From contig CAMAWN010000009.1 of NCBI GenBank assembly GCA_945861865.1, positions 1 through 58,957 on the forward strand: 58,957 bases of DNA, read 5' to 3'. The position numbers were made by a program, and so were the translations under genes. Positions 7,501 through 15,984 of this stretch are shown piece after piece. A model generated the notes under the pieces. It had not been told where the DNA came from and made no database searches. It worked only from the letters and a program-made list of their open reading frames with translations. Within the stretch, counting starts at the first letter, position 1; the number at the start of each line of letters is the position of its first letter. The DNA is from Candidatus Kuenenia stuttgartensis (GTDB taxonomy: Bacteria > Planctomycetota > Planctomycetia > Planctomycetales > Planctomycetaceae).

Positions 7501-9155
7501 TCCGCGATCAGACCAGACAACGGATTGATCTCGATGATCGAATGCCCATTCGCGACCGTCGCGATCAAGCGATCGGGATTCGTCGCACCGCTGAGTCCCC
7601 CCACCAGATTCGTATTGGGATTCACACCGTTGATGTCCAGCACCGTGCTCACACCGCCGAGCGCGGGATCAAAGACGAGAATGTCATCGTTCGCGGAATC
7701 CTGGATGTAGAGCAACCCGTTGAGGAACGCCAACGCGTCGTACCGTTGATTCGTCGGCCGCGGAATCAACGTGCTGTCGAGAACGATGCCCGTGCCAGGA
7801 TCGAGCCGATACAGCGTGTTCGTGCCGAAACCGTTGAGGTAGTACAACGAGCTGCCGTCGAAGGCCAAACCATCACCGTTGACACTCGTCGGTTCCGGGG
7901 CCGCGAAACGATTCAGCTCTGTACCGGTTTGCGGATCGAGTTCGACAATCTGACTGCGATTGTTGTTCGGCACTGCAAACAGCCGAGCCAGAAGCGGAGG
8001 CGGAGGAGCCGGAGGAGTCGGCACTTCTTCCGCGTTCAAGAGATCGTTGCCGGCACCGCCATCGAGCTTGTCGAAGCCGTCGCCGCCGAACAGAGTGTCG
8101 TTGCCCGACTGACCGAGCAACGTGTCCGAGCCGAGGTTGCCGACCATCGAATCGTTGCCAACTCCACCCAAGATCGAATCGTCGCCGTTGTTGCCTTGCA
8201 GCAAATCAGTACCACCACGGCCGTTCAAAAAATCATTGCCGTCGTCCCCTTGGATCGCGTCCGCGCCGTCGCCGCCGTCCAACGAATCGTTGTCATCGCC
8301 TCCCAGCAGTGTGTCGGTGCCTTCGTTGCCCAACAGCGTGTCGTCGCCGAGACCACCGCTCAACGAGTCGGCTCCCGCGCCGCCGAGCACCGAGTCATTG
8401 CCGTCGCCGCCGTCGATCGCGTCGGCTCCCATCATGCCGTTGAGCGTGTCGAGGCCCGCAGATCCCGCGATCAAATCGTCGCCGTCGCCACCCGTCACGT
8501 CGTCGTTGTCCGCACCGGCATCAATCGTGTCGTTGCCATCGTGGCCGATGATGCTGTCGTCGCCGTCACCACCGTCAATGCTGTCGTCGCCGTCTTCGCC
8601 GTTGATCGAGTCGTTGCCGCCGCCGCCGACAATCGTGTCGTTGCCGTCGTTGCCGTTGATCGACGAAGCACCGTCAAGACCGGTGATGACATCGTCACCA
8701 TGATTGCCGAGCAACGTCTCGGCGACGCCGTCGCTGCCGAGAATCGTGTCGCTGCCATGACCACCATCGACGTTGATCGCGGCCAAGTTCGGATAGTTCG
8801 CGCTGCTCACCGCGCTCAGGTCGATCGTGTTCGCCAGGTCACCTCCCTGAATCACGAACGACGTGACCGAACTGGCCAACACGCTGGCGACTGACGAAAC
8901 CGCAGTGCCATTCGCCAGCACTTGCACGATCGTTCCCGCACCCGAGTCGGCGGAGCCGACCGTGATGTCATCGCTCGAGTCCGAGAAGATGTTGAGTTCG
9001 CCATTCACGAACAACGCCGACACGGACAGCAGCGATTTAGCCTCAAGCTGCTCAAGCTGCCCGGCGACCGGCAACCTGGCCGCGCGACGCCGAGTGGCCG
9101 TCTCTCGTTCCGTGAACCGACCGCGAACTGCTTCCAACCACGATTGAAATCGCAT
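4521..9155 (-). CDS. giant RTX-repeat protein with leishmanolysin-like metallopeptidase domain
   Basis: 1544 residues, predicted exported and calcium-binding. Order: short basic N-terminus (MRFQSWLEAVRGRF); LEPR-XLL-like motif LEAKSLLS at 37-44; N-module; RTX block 1 (about 128-375) of GGxGxDxL-type nonapeptides; a beta-propeller-like stretch (about 388-630); an M8-like peptidase domain (about 632-840) with HEIGHALGFG at 738-747, a later HWRE and NELMSS; a beta-sandwich-like domain (about 925-1090); and RTX block 2 (about 1093-1515), interrupted near 1200-1290 by a module shared with the three paralogues. The tail has EIKESF and ends LLTKLL. AAGGAT lies six bases before the ATG, and a strong terminator follows. 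Zinc ligands expected of M8 enzymes are present; activity, substrate and secretion route are inferred. Paralogues lie at 43595-56689. Confidence 0.9.
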   Translation of the reverse strand: MRFQSWLEAVRGRFTERETATRRRAARLPVAGQLEQLEAKSLLSVSALFVNGELNIFSDSSDDITVGSADSGAGTIVQVLANGTAVSSVASVLASSVTSFVIQGGDLANTIDLSAVSSANYPNLAAINVDGGHGSDTILGSDGVAETLLGNHGDDVITGLDGASSINGNDGNDTIVGGGGNDSINGEDGDDSIDGGDGDDSIIGHDGNDTIDAGADNDDVTGGDGDDLIAGSAGLDTLNGMMGADAIDGGDGNDSVLGGAGADSLSGGLGDDTLLGNEGTDTLLGGDDNDSLDGGDGADAIQGDDGNDFLNGRGGTDLLQGNNGDDSILGGVGNDSMVGNLGSDTLLGQSGNDTLFGGDGFDKLDGGAGNDLLNAEEVPTPPAPPPPLLARLFAVPNNNRSQIVELDPQTGTELNRFAAPEPTSVNGDGLAFDGSSLYYLNGFGTNTLYRLDPGTGIVLDSTLIPRPTNQRYDALAFLNGLLYIQDSANDDILVFDPALGGVSTVLDINGVNPNTNLVGGLSGATNPDRLIATVANGHSIIEINPLSGLIADTFNVTTTSAGTYSGVGVLDGNIFLGSSRVSTASALSVTSSLDIFNRDGSLLRTITLPYGVSSFGADDIGATGVPIGAPGQFDIVIDLPAGLSASDTQAFDAAERKWESIIRGDLPDVIVANVGTIDDLVITVRVSAIDGPGGVLGQTGIDVQRTDSFLPALASITIDSADLAAIEADGSLSDVILHEIGHALGFGTVWVQQGLIASAGTSNPRFVGAQATAEYDRIFRSTEPNVPLENVGGTGSAGSHWRESKFGNELMSSVIGAGSNPLSRVTVAALADMGYQVDFGQADPFTPSAAGLSGASATSTLAAVSSTIEVSARPRGTWQIASKPVQLVQPLTREVARLWTVGYMGNNTRPGGPMAGPSLAAVTTTPAGRATIAFDEVPVSTPANGQSILGATFGFQVAGIDSIDANLNVSIGAGPGLSQFLTDPVLEGNALGVLTVDFTSPATTLSFGVARNSFSNVTNGVAVTLLDSNLNLIASSTVNLQLGLPYSEGSFSYTGTTAVRRMRLDFTSAPTSNGGSRFAIDNLAFALATPPAAVNGDTLLGGAGNDTLNGSAGNDVLNGGIGSDQLVGGDGDDSLAGAAGNDSIQGQGGNDTLRGGVGKDAVLGGDGDDSIIAALGDGVDSITGGEGSDSFEFFGSNSANTFNVGQAAGLLTVSIDSTKQSLGSDIELVQVTAAGGTDRINVADLSGVGATEVRLNAGTGNDHVQADAGAKLGGVLLRVFGEAGNDLLVGTDSAELLSGGDDNDTLIGNDGDDTLNGDTGDDSIDGSAGSDVIDGGDGLSTLDGGDGDDSLTGSILNDVINGGAGNDTLVGLNGNDVLNGMEGNDSLAGGSGDDNLDGGAGDDTLDGGTDNDSINGNEGNDLINGFHGDDLILGGLGDDTISGDDGNDTILGEDGHDLVNGGDGNDVVQGNAGNDTILGGDGNDTLRGGAGRDILLGGDGNDNVDGQGGTDTLAGNQGDDTVTGVAGEIKESFQLDPVLLTKLL

Positions 9156-9506
9156 AGCCCCATCCTTGGGAGAATGTGAGATTCAGACACCCCTCGTGAG
9201 CCGCCCGCTCGCCCTTGCGGACGAACGATCGACACCCACGGCACAAACCTCGTGTGATCGTCAGTCTTCATCAGCCTTTCGAGACCGTTCGATTCAATAC
9301 AAACGGAAAGGTCGCAGCACTCTCCGCGACCGAACTGCCCCCGAGGCGGAAACTCTTCGCCATTCTTCCAAGTCGAACATCTCGCAAAGATCGACGTCTG
9401 CCTAAATCGCCGGGCTTACCCAGCCGAGAATCCTCTTGGTCGATTCTCGTGTGCGTTGATAGATTCCCGCCCCTTGCCACTAACGCCCCTGATCTCAGGA
9501 CCAATC
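9156..9506. other. divergent intergenic region
   Basis: 351 bp between the divergent RTX gene and the L,D-transpeptidase gene, so promoters for both are expected here; I could not assign -35/-10 boxes with confidence. A small hairpin with arms CGAGAATC (9425-9432) and GATTCTCG (9442-9449) lies about 60 bp before the transpeptidase start. No gene seen. Confidence 0.5.
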
Positions 9507-10730
9507 ATGCCCCGCTGGATTTCGCCGTTCTCGACTGTGATCGTCGTGCTCCTGGGCTGTGCCGGATTCGCGGCCTATCGCAGCGGCTGGATTCCTGTGG
9601 AGTTCGGCGGGACGCCCACGGGGGCCATCGTCGATGCGAGTTCGAATTCGAAAGGTCTGGATCAACCGCCGGAGTTTGAAGCCGATGACTCTGCGTCGCC
9701 CGACGTCTGCGGAGTCACTCGCGAGAGAAACACAAATCCAACCGAACCGTTGATGCCGGATGAGTCACTCGATCCGAACGGCTCCTCTCCGACCGCAGAC
9801 CGTCGCTCGAACCGGGACAACTTGTTGGACGAGGAGCCAGCCGACGACGATGCGATCGTTGTTCAACCAACCGTGTTTCAAACTCCCGCCGGTCCCACTT
9901 CTAGTCGGTTGCGACTCATTGCCGAAGAACAGCCGGTCGCCGCGACGAAGAAATCCGAACCGCCGTCCGATCTTCCCGCCTCCGAAACCGAATCCAACAC
10001 CGAGCCTGCCGTCCGCGTCGCCAAACGCTCGACGGAGCAAGAGTCGACATTCGACTTCACCGCGATTGACCGCCAGATCAAAGCCGGGCAAGTCGTCGAT
10101 GCTCACAAGGCCCTGTCGAAGCTGTATTGGCAACAGCCGGATTTGAGATCGCACGTGCAGGAACGAATCGACCGCACGGCGAAGGCGATCTACTTCTCGC
10201 CACAACCACACATCCAAGAGCCGTACATCGTGCAGGCCGGCGACCAACTTCGCAAAATCGCGACCAAGCATCACGTCCCGTGGCCGTATCTCGTGCGGCT
10301 CAATCGCATCGATCCCAAACGCCTGCGCGAAGGCCAGAAATTGAAAGTCATCGACGGCCCTTTCGGAGCCGTCATCACGCTCACCGACTTCGAGCTGACA
10401 CTGCACCTCAGCGGTCAATACGTGCGCAGCTATCCGTGCTGCATCGGCAAGAACAATGCGACTCCCACCGGGAAATTCACGGTGCTCAACAAGGTCACCA
10501 GCCCGCAGTACACCGACCCCGATGGCAAAGTCTTTTCAGGCAGCGATCCCAAGAATCCCCTGGGAACACACTGGATCGACTTGGGCGACAGCTACGGCAT
10601 CCACGGAACCATCGAGCCCGATTCGATTGGCAAAGCCGAGTCGCGGGGCTGCATCCGGCTGCTCAATGCGGATGTCAGCGAAGTTTACGATCTGCTCGAG
10701 ACAGGGGCCGAGGTGGTGATCCGCCAATAG
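9507..10730 (+). CDS. LysM and L,D-transpeptidase domain protein
   Basis: Likely a peptidoglycan 3-3 cross-linking or envelope-anchoring enzyme acting outside the inner membrane. 407 residues from the ATG at 9507, which directly begins a hydrophobic anchor (MPRWISPFSTVIVVLLGC); the frame extends to 9456 without a better start. Residues about 25-190 are a Pro/Glu/Asp-rich, low-complexity linker. A LysM motif follows (YIVQAGDQLRKIA to QKLKVI), then a YkuD-type catalytic domain with IHGT and SRGCIRL, the Cys of which is the nucleophile (the usual motif is SHGCIRL; here His is Arg). It is preceded by its own promoter region and followed convergently by the barrel gene. Confident at family level. 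Confidence 0.92.
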   Translation: MPRWISPFSTVIVVLLGCAGFAAYRSGWIPVEFGGTPTGAIVDASSNSKGLDQPPEFEADDSASPDVCGVTRERNTNPTEPLMPDESLDPNGSSPTADRRSNRDNLLDEEPADDDAIVVQPTVFQTPAGPTSSRLRLIAEEQPVAATKKSEPPSDLPASETESNTEPAVRVAKRSTEQESTFDFTAIDRQIKAGQVVDAHKALSKLYWQQPDLRSHVQERIDRTAKAIYFSPQPHIQEPYIVQAGDQLRKIATKHHVPWPYLVRLNRIDPKRLREGQKLKVIDGPFGAVITLTDFELTLHLSGQYVRSYPCCIGKNNATPTGKFTVLNKVTSPQYTDPDGKVFSGSDPKNPLGTHWIDLGDSYGIHGTIEPDSIGKAESRGCIRLLNADVSEVYDLLETGAEVVIRQ

Positions 10731-10853
10731 GCTCGTGGTCTCATGAGCGATCAAATTCTGGCGTGAATTGAACATCGCTCCCGCCCAACGCTGCGGAATC
10801 ACCACACGATTACTCCGTTGCCAATTCTCACCGCGCGGTATCTGCCCCGTGAT

Positions 10854-12680
10854 TCAATACTGCCAGCTCACACCGAAGCTGTAGTTGTTCGTCACGTAAG
10901 TGTTTCGCTTCTCGTTGATCGTCGGGAACAGGCCGGCTGCGGGATTACCTTGCCACAAAACGCTGCCGGTCGTGTCCGTCACTCCTCCGATCATCAGGAT
11001 CGAGTAGCCCGCTCGAAATCGAGCCTTCTCGAAAACTCCGAATCGCCGCAGGACCGGCACGTACTGGAACAACGGTGCCTCGGCACTGATCGTCTGCTCA
11101 AACATTGGTGAGACGTGGGCCGTCGTCTGTGAGTCGGTGAATGAGTTCGGAGTCGCATCCTCTGTGGAGGCCAGCAACAGATTGGACTCGCGAGTGTGCA
11201 TCGCGATGTTGTCGCCACTCAAGCTCAACCTCTTGTAGTTCGCCAAGATGCCGACCTTCGTTGTGCCGGTCAGCAGGAGCGATTCACCGCCAAAATCGTA
11301 GGTCAACCCCAGCTCACCGCCACCTAAGTGCTGATCGGCGTCGTTATTCAGGTACGACGAAATCGGATAATGGAAGTGATCGTGGAAGGAGAAGAAACTC
11401 AACGTATTTTGTTGCTGGTTTCCGCCACCTTGTTGTTGGCCACCCGACGATTCGCCACCAGCATTATCCACGATTCCATCCTGATCGTCGTCGATACGGT
11501 CAGGTGTCGCGTGAATCTTGAAGTCCGGACTGAGCGTCTGGTTGCCGCCGCCGCCGCCACCACCACCACCTTGTTGCTGACTACTCGTGTAAGCGAGACC
11601 GCTGTCTTGTCCAAAGAATCGGAAGCCTTCTTTCAAGTAGAAATACCGCACTCCAACCGTCGGCCGAACACGCAGTGACCCCCAGTTCAAGACCGGCGAC
11701 ATCACCCATTCGATGTTGCCACCGTACAACTCGGACCGGAGCTTCATCTGAAACTCCAAATCGTACGGCACCGTCACGCCTCCCAGTGTCGTCCCATCTG
11801 GGAACTTGAGAATCGTCCCGTCATCCAAGGGCAACCCACCCAAGTTGTCGATGTTGTTGGCCAAGACGTCGTTGATATCGTTGAAGCGTCCCACCGTGGT
11901 CGGCTGTTGGGCCGTGAGTTGAGTCAATTCCGATTGAATCTGCGCCGCACGGGCCACGTTTCCCTGCGTGTTAGCTTCATTGATGAGGTGCAATTGCTCG
12001 ATCAATTTCAAAGCGAAGTCACGCTGACTATCGCGAGTGGATGGCAATCCATCGCGAGCGTTGTAGTTGAAACTGCCTTGGTTGGTGAGAAAGCCTAACC
12101 GGACACCACTGTCATCAGCGTTGTCGTATCCCCAGATCACCCGTGCTCCGTGGTTGTTCATTTTGCGTTCGGGTTTGCCGAAATCGAATTTTCCGAACAA
12201 CGGAAATCCGATGGTCGAGTTCGCTTCGCTGTCCAGGAACGGAGAGAGGATGCCCCCCTGCTGTCCTTGCTGCCCGCCACCACCGCCACCACCGCCGCCT
12301 TGTTGCTGAGTTCCAATTTGCGACTGAATGGTCTGCGGATAGTTCTGAGCGTCCGTGTTGCCCACGATCGAATCTGAAGTCCGCGTTCGTCCGGTCAAAT
12401 ACTCGATGCTGAGGAGATACCGACGAGAGAGATTGTTCTCGGATTCCGACCACAAGCCGTTGTTAAACGTCTGTTGGCTGAAGGAATTTTGATACGGCGA
12501 GGTCTCCGGCCAAGGCGAGTAACTCGCCGGTGGGCCGGAGCCGGGCATCGGTGCGCCTCCGTAGCCGTCGTAGGCCATGCCGGGGGACATCCCCATCGGC
12601 GATTGGGCCTGGGCCGTGAGAGTGCTCGCCGCAATGAGCGAGGTGCTAAAAACTGCTGTGAGCCAGTGCTTGAACCGCAT
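10854..12680 (-). CDS. BBP7-like outer-membrane beta-barrel protein
   Basis: 608 residues from the ATG at 12680, chosen because AAGGAAG lies upstream and a signal peptide with AQAQS cleavage-type site follows at once (MRFKHWLTAVFSTS...); the open frame extends to 12752. After a Pro/Gly/Tyr-rich start the protein has alternating aromatic strands typical of an outer-membrane barrel and ends in FGVSWQY, with an aromatic C-terminal residue as expected for barrel assembly. Three Gln/Gly-rich low-complexity tracts interrupt it (coded near 12262-12310, 11546-11580 and 11407-11455). Resembles planctomycete BBP7-type porin-like proteins. Function beyond an envelope role is unknown. Confidence 0.82.
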   Translation of the reverse strand: MRFKHWLTAVFSTSLIAASTLTAQAQSPMGMSPGMAYDGYGGAPMPGSGPPASYSPWPETSPYQNSFSQQTFNNGLWSESENNLSRRYLLSIEYLTGRTRTSDSIVGNTDAQNYPQTIQSQIGTQQQGGGGGGGGGQQGQQGGILSPFLDSEANSTIGFPLFGKFDFGKPERKMNNHGARVIWGYDNADDSGVRLGFLTNQGSFNYNARDGLPSTRDSQRDFALKLIEQLHLINEANTQGNVARAAQIQSELTQLTAQQPTTVGRFNDINDVLANNIDNLGGLPLDDGTILKFPDGTTLGGVTVPYDLEFQMKLRSELYGGNIEWVMSPVLNWGSLRVRPTVGVRYFYLKEGFRFFGQDSGLAYTSSQQQGGGGGGGGGNQTLSPDFKIHATPDRIDDDQDGIVDNAGGESSGGQQQGGGNQQQNTLSFFSFHDHFHYPISSYLNNDADQHLGGGELGLTYDFGGESLLLTGTTKVGILANYKRLSLSGDNIAMHTRESNLLLASTEDATPNSFTDSQTTAHVSPMFEQTISAEAPLFQYVPVLRRFGVFEKARFRAGYSILMIGGVTDTTGSVLWQGNPAAGLFPTINEKRNTYVTNNYSFGVSWQY

Positions 12681-12861
12681 CAGAACTTCCTTGGACTGCT
12701 CGTCTTCGGAGTTTGTTGACACCCTCCGCGCATCCCAAATGGCACGCGGCAAGGAGACCTGCGGTTCTTATCGTCGTGGCGACTTGGCAAACTGTAGCGG
12801 TTATTCCAATCGTGCCGGTTTTTAGGTTCGCGGAGAGCCTGCCAAATTTTCGTGGCGAAAG

Positions 12862-12896
12862 CGTCTCGCCTTCGACGGCGAACGCGACGAGACGCG
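12862..12896. repeat. small inverted repeat after the dehydratase gene
   Basis: GCGTCTCG (12862-12869) pairs with CGAGACGC (12889-12896), with a further small stem CGCC/GGCG in the loop. It lies downstream of the minus-strand dehydratase stop. There is no T-run, so a terminator role is uncertain. Confidence 0.4.
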
Positions 12897-12908
12897 TCGG
12901 CCAACGAA

Positions 12909-14456
12909 TTACAGGATCGGCCCGATAATCCACGGCGCGAACTCATCGTCACCAATCCCTTGAGCCTCGCTCTTGGTCTTTTCGCCGCTCGCCACGGAGA
13001 TGATCTTCTCGAAGATCTCTTGCCCAACTTGCTCAACCGACCCGCCTTCCAGAATGCCGCCGGCGTTGATGTCCATGTCGTCGATCATCCGATCGAACAT
13101 CGGCGTGTTCGAGGCGACCTTGATGCTGGGAGCCGGCTTGCAGCCGAAGCAGCTTCCTCGGCCGGTCGTGAAGACGACGACATTCGCGCCGCCCGCCACC
13201 AAACCGGTGACCGAAATCGGGTCAAAGCCCGGAGTATCCATGAACACGAAGCCTTTGGCAGTGACCGGCTCGGCGAAATCGTAGACGGCGTTGAGTGCCG
13301 TGTGACCGGCCTTCGCGATTGCTCCCAGCGACTTCTCGTAGATGGTGGTGAGTCCCCCCTTCTTGTTGCCAACCGACGGATTGTTGTCGATCGCTCCGCC
13401 AAATTTCGCGACGTATTCCTCCCACCAGTGAATTTGTTTCAGCAGTTTCTGCCCGACGGCTTGTGATCGAGCACGGCGGAGCAGCAAGTGTTCGCCCCCA
13501 TAAATTTCTGGCGTCTCGGCCAAAATCGTCGTGCCACCGTGAGCGACCAGCATGTCGCTGGCGATGCCGAGGGCCGGGTTGCAGGTGACTCCGCTGCTGC
13601 CGTCGCTGCCGCCGCAGTTGGTGCCGAGGATGATTTCCGAAACCGGAATCGGTTCGCGGCGGACCTGGTTCACCTGCGGGAGCATGTCTTTCAGGAGGTC
13701 GGTCGCGTAGCGAACGGTTTTCGCGATGCCACCCTGTTCTTGCATGTTGAGCACCAGCGGTCGAGGCGGCTCCGGTTCGCCGGGAACTCGCAATTGAGTC
13801 AGACCATATTTGTCTTGCAGGTACGCACCCTGCGATGTCTCGCAGCCGAGTCCCACGATCAAATACGCGCCGATGTTGGGATGCTTGCAGAAGCCAGCCA
13901 GCGTCCGAGCCATCAAGCGGTGTTCGTCGCCGTCGTAGTCGAACGCGCAGCCTCCCTTGTGAACCAGCGGGACGACGCCGTCGATGTTTGGGAAATCGCG
14001 CAGCAATTCCTTGTTGAACCGCTCGGCAATCATCTTCGAGGTCGCGGCCGAGCAATTCACCGTGCTGACGATGCCGATGTAATTCCGAGTCGCCGCTCGA
14101 CCGTCGAGTCGGCGATAGCCTTGAAACGTGCGGCCGAAAATCGGCGTCGGATCGGCCGGAATATCGGTGCCGATCGAATGGTCGAGCTGCAACTCGCCCG
14201 GCTCCATGTTGTGCCGATGGACCCACTCGCCCGGCTCAATACTTTCGGTCGCGTATCCGATGATGCAGCCGTATCGCCGGACTGGTTCTTTCGGCGCGAT
14301 CGGCCTCAACGCAATCTTGTGTCCGAGTTCCACGACCTCTTTCGCCGTGATGTTGTAGCTGCCAACACGAACCGCCAAGCCGGCCGGGATCGTGCGGCGA
14401 ACGTACGCGATATTGTCATCTGGGTTCAGCAACAACGCGGGAGAATCTTGAGACAT
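12909..14456 (-). CDS. UxaA/GarD-family sugar-acid dehydratase
   Basis: Expected to dehydrate an aldarate or aldonate (altronate- or galactarate-type substrate) to a 2-keto-3-deoxy acid, in the cytoplasm. 515 residues from the ATG at 14456, preceded by GGAG; an upstream extension to 14576 is in frame but lacks a site. An N-terminal SAF-like domain (about 1-95, NPDDNIAYV...GYATESI) is followed by the large dehydratase domain: QGYRRLDGRAATRN, NCGGSDGSSG, TTGRGSCFGCKPAP and MDINAGG. The last motif is closer to galactarate than to altronate dehydratases. Conserved Cys residues fit Fe-dependent chemistry. It is divergently transcribed from the sulfite-oxidase-like gene. Exact substrate cannot be read from sequence. 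Confidence 0.9.
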   Translation of the reverse strand: MSQDSPALLLNPDDNIAYVRRTIPAGLAVRVGSYNITAKEVVELGHKIALRPIAPKEPVRRYGCIIGYATESIEPGEWVHRHNMEPGELQLDHSIGTDIPADPTPIFGRTFQGYRRLDGRAATRNYIGIVSTVNCSAATSKMIAERFNKELLRDFPNIDGVVPLVHKGGCAFDYDGDEHRLMARTLAGFCKHPNIGAYLIVGLGCETSQGAYLQDKYGLTQLRVPGEPEPPRPLVLNMQEQGGIAKTVRYATDLLKDMLPQVNQVRREPIPVSEIILGTNCGGSDGSSGVTCNPALGIASDMLVAHGGTTILAETPEIYGGEHLLLRRARSQAVGQKLLKQIHWWEEYVAKFGGAIDNNPSVGNKKGGLTTIYEKSLGAIAKAGHTALNAVYDFAEPVTAKGFVFMDTPGFDPISVTGLVAGGANVVVFTTGRGSCFGCKPAPSIKVASNTPMFDRMIDDMDINAGGILEGGSVEQVGQEIFEKIISVASGEKTKSEAQGIGDDEFAPWIIGPIL

Positions 14457-14661
14457 CGACAAGCTCCAAAAGGCGTCCGTGTGAGAATCGACTGAGTCCG
14501 CGGAAAGTAGCGAGTCAGTCCGACGAGTCCAAGCGGTTCGGTTCTCGGCGACAAACGCCATCCGAAATGCGAGCACACACTTTGCGTCGGCTCCGTCAGA
14601 ATTCCACCTTCCACAAAGGCATTCGCGAGACAGCGTCTGACACGATCAGTACGATCCCTCA

Positions 14662-15888
14662 ATGTTGTCGATCCTCAAAACTCGCTTCGGGAGCCGTGCA
14701 ACTGTGACTCAACCTTCGCTTCTCGCATCCCTCGACCGACGGTTGTTCTTGCGGCAGTTGTCTGCTGGAGCGATCGGTTTGATTTGTGTTTCCGCACGTC
14801 GCGACTCCGTGCTGGCGGCGGACGAAAGCCGTTTGCTGGTCCACTCGAAAGCCCCGATGAACGCCGAGCCGTTGTTGCCCGATCTCGTGCGGTCGTGGGT
14901 GACTCCGGTGGAGTCGTTCTTCATTCGCAGTCACGGCAACACGCCCGAGATCAAGGCCGACTCGTTCCGCCTGTCGATCGAAGGCTTGGTCGAATCGCCG
15001 TTGAGTTTGTCGCTGTCGGAACTTGGCCGCTTCGAGCAACACGGGGTCACGGCCACGCTGACCTGCGCCGGCAATCGCCGCTCGGAGCACAGCCGCGTCA
15101 AGCCGGTCAAAGGGGTCCAATGGCGAGAGGGTGCGATCGGCAACGCGAAATGGCGCGGTGCTCGGCTGTCGGACCTGTTGAAGAAGGCCGGCGTCCGCGA
15201 ATCGGCCAAGCATGTTTGGTTTGAAGGACTCGATGCCGTCGAGGATGGCGGCAAGACGTTTGCCTTTGGCGGTTCGATTCCGCTGGAGAAAGCGCTGCTG
15301 GACCGCGACACCATGCCGGGTGCGTTGCTCGCGACGACGATGAATGACCAACCGCTGACCGCCGATCACGGCTTCCCCGTGCGAATGGTCGTGCCCGGTT
15401 ACGTCGGTGCCCGCAGTGTGAAGTGGCTCAGCAAGATCGTCGTCAGCGACCGCCCCTCACCGAATCATTTCGTGGCCGATGTCTACAAGCTGATCGATGA
15501 GGGAACGCTGCTGGAAGTCGCCGAGAACGGGCCGATCTACCGGATGCCGCTCAACTCGGCGATCTGCACGCCGACGGCCGGAGCCGCATTGAAACCGGGC
15601 CGAATCGAAGTCGCCGGCTACGCTCTGCCGCCCGGTGTGCCGGGAGTTTCGATCCGCAAAGTCGAAGTCTCCGCCGACAGTGGCCGCTCGTGGACAGAAG
15701 CCAAACTGAATTCGGCAGCCGCCGATTTCTGCTGGCAACTGTGGTCCGCTGAAGTCGCTGTGAACTCAGCGACGAAAGAATTGATTGTCCGAGCGATCGA
15801 CTCACGCGGCGAAATTCAGCCGGAGACCGTGCGCTGGAATGCCAAAGGCTACCTCTTCAACGCTTGGCATCACGTCGCTGTGAATTGA
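14662..15888 (+). CDS. sulfite-oxidase-like molybdopterin oxidoreductase
   Basis: 408 residues with an N-terminal Tat-like leader (RRLFLRQLSAGAIGL, 26-40), so probably exported with its cofactor. The oxidoreductase domain (about 60-250) contains the Mo-ligating cysteine C135 in TLTCAGNRR, the substrate-pocket SFFIRSHG, and PVRMVVPGYVGARSVKWL. A C-terminal Mo-co dimerisation-like beta domain (about 290-400) follows. Sulfite oxidation to sulfate, or a related oxygen-atom transfer, is expected. No Shine-Dalgarno sequence is obvious before the ATG. No cytochrome partner lies next to it; the downstream DsbB-like gene is separated by a palindromic spacer. Confidence 0.9.
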   Translation: MLSILKTRFGSRATVTQPSLLASLDRRLFLRQLSAGAIGLICVSARRDSVLAADESRLLVHSKAPMNAEPLLPDLVRSWVTPVESFFIRSHGNTPEIKADSFRLSIEGLVESPLSLSLSELGRFEQHGVTATLTCAGNRRSEHSRVKPVKGVQWREGAIGNAKWRGARLSDLLKKAGVRESAKHVWFEGLDAVEDGGKTFAFGGSIPLEKALLDRDTMPGALLATTMNDQPLTADHGFPVRMVVPGYVGARSVKWLSKIVVSDRPSPNHFVADVYKLIDEGTLLEVAENGPIYRMPLNSAICTPTAGAALKPGRIEVAGYALPPGVPGVSIRKVEVSADSGRSWTEAKLNSAAADFCWQLWSAEVAVNSATKELIVRAIDSRGEIQPETVRWNAKGYLFNAWHHVAVN

Positions 15889-15890
15889 AC

Positions 15891-15943
15891 GTAGCCGCAC
15901 TCGCCAGAGTGCGGGCCGCCCGCGTTCTGGCGAACGCGGTTAC
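15891..15943. repeat. double palindromic spacer element
   Basis: Two adjacent hairpins, GCACTC-GCCA-GAGTGC and CGCGTTC-TGGC-GAACGCG, enclosed by outer arms GTAGCCGC and GCGGTTAC that also pair (one mismatch). The layout is REP/BIME-like and lies between the sulfite-oxidase-like and dsbB-like genes. Confidence 0.7.
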
Positions 15944-15984
15944 GGTCTGAATCGTCCTGCCGATGGTCTAAGGAGAGACACGAA

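Noticed and set aside
4365..8894. Long plus-strand open frames opposite the first RTX gene (4365-5267, 4762-5724, 7260-8894) rich in Val-Ala-Ala-Val or Ser-Pro-Pro repeats
   Set aside because: They are the antisense of GGxGxDxL-coding repeats. They have no start sites, and their repetitiveness mirrors the RTX frame, which has defined N- and C-terminal modules, an SD site and a terminator.
4521..9155. DNA-level repeats of the RTX genes as CRISPR or satellite
   Set aside because: The periodicity (27 bp) is explained by calcium-binding nonapeptides in an intact reading frame.
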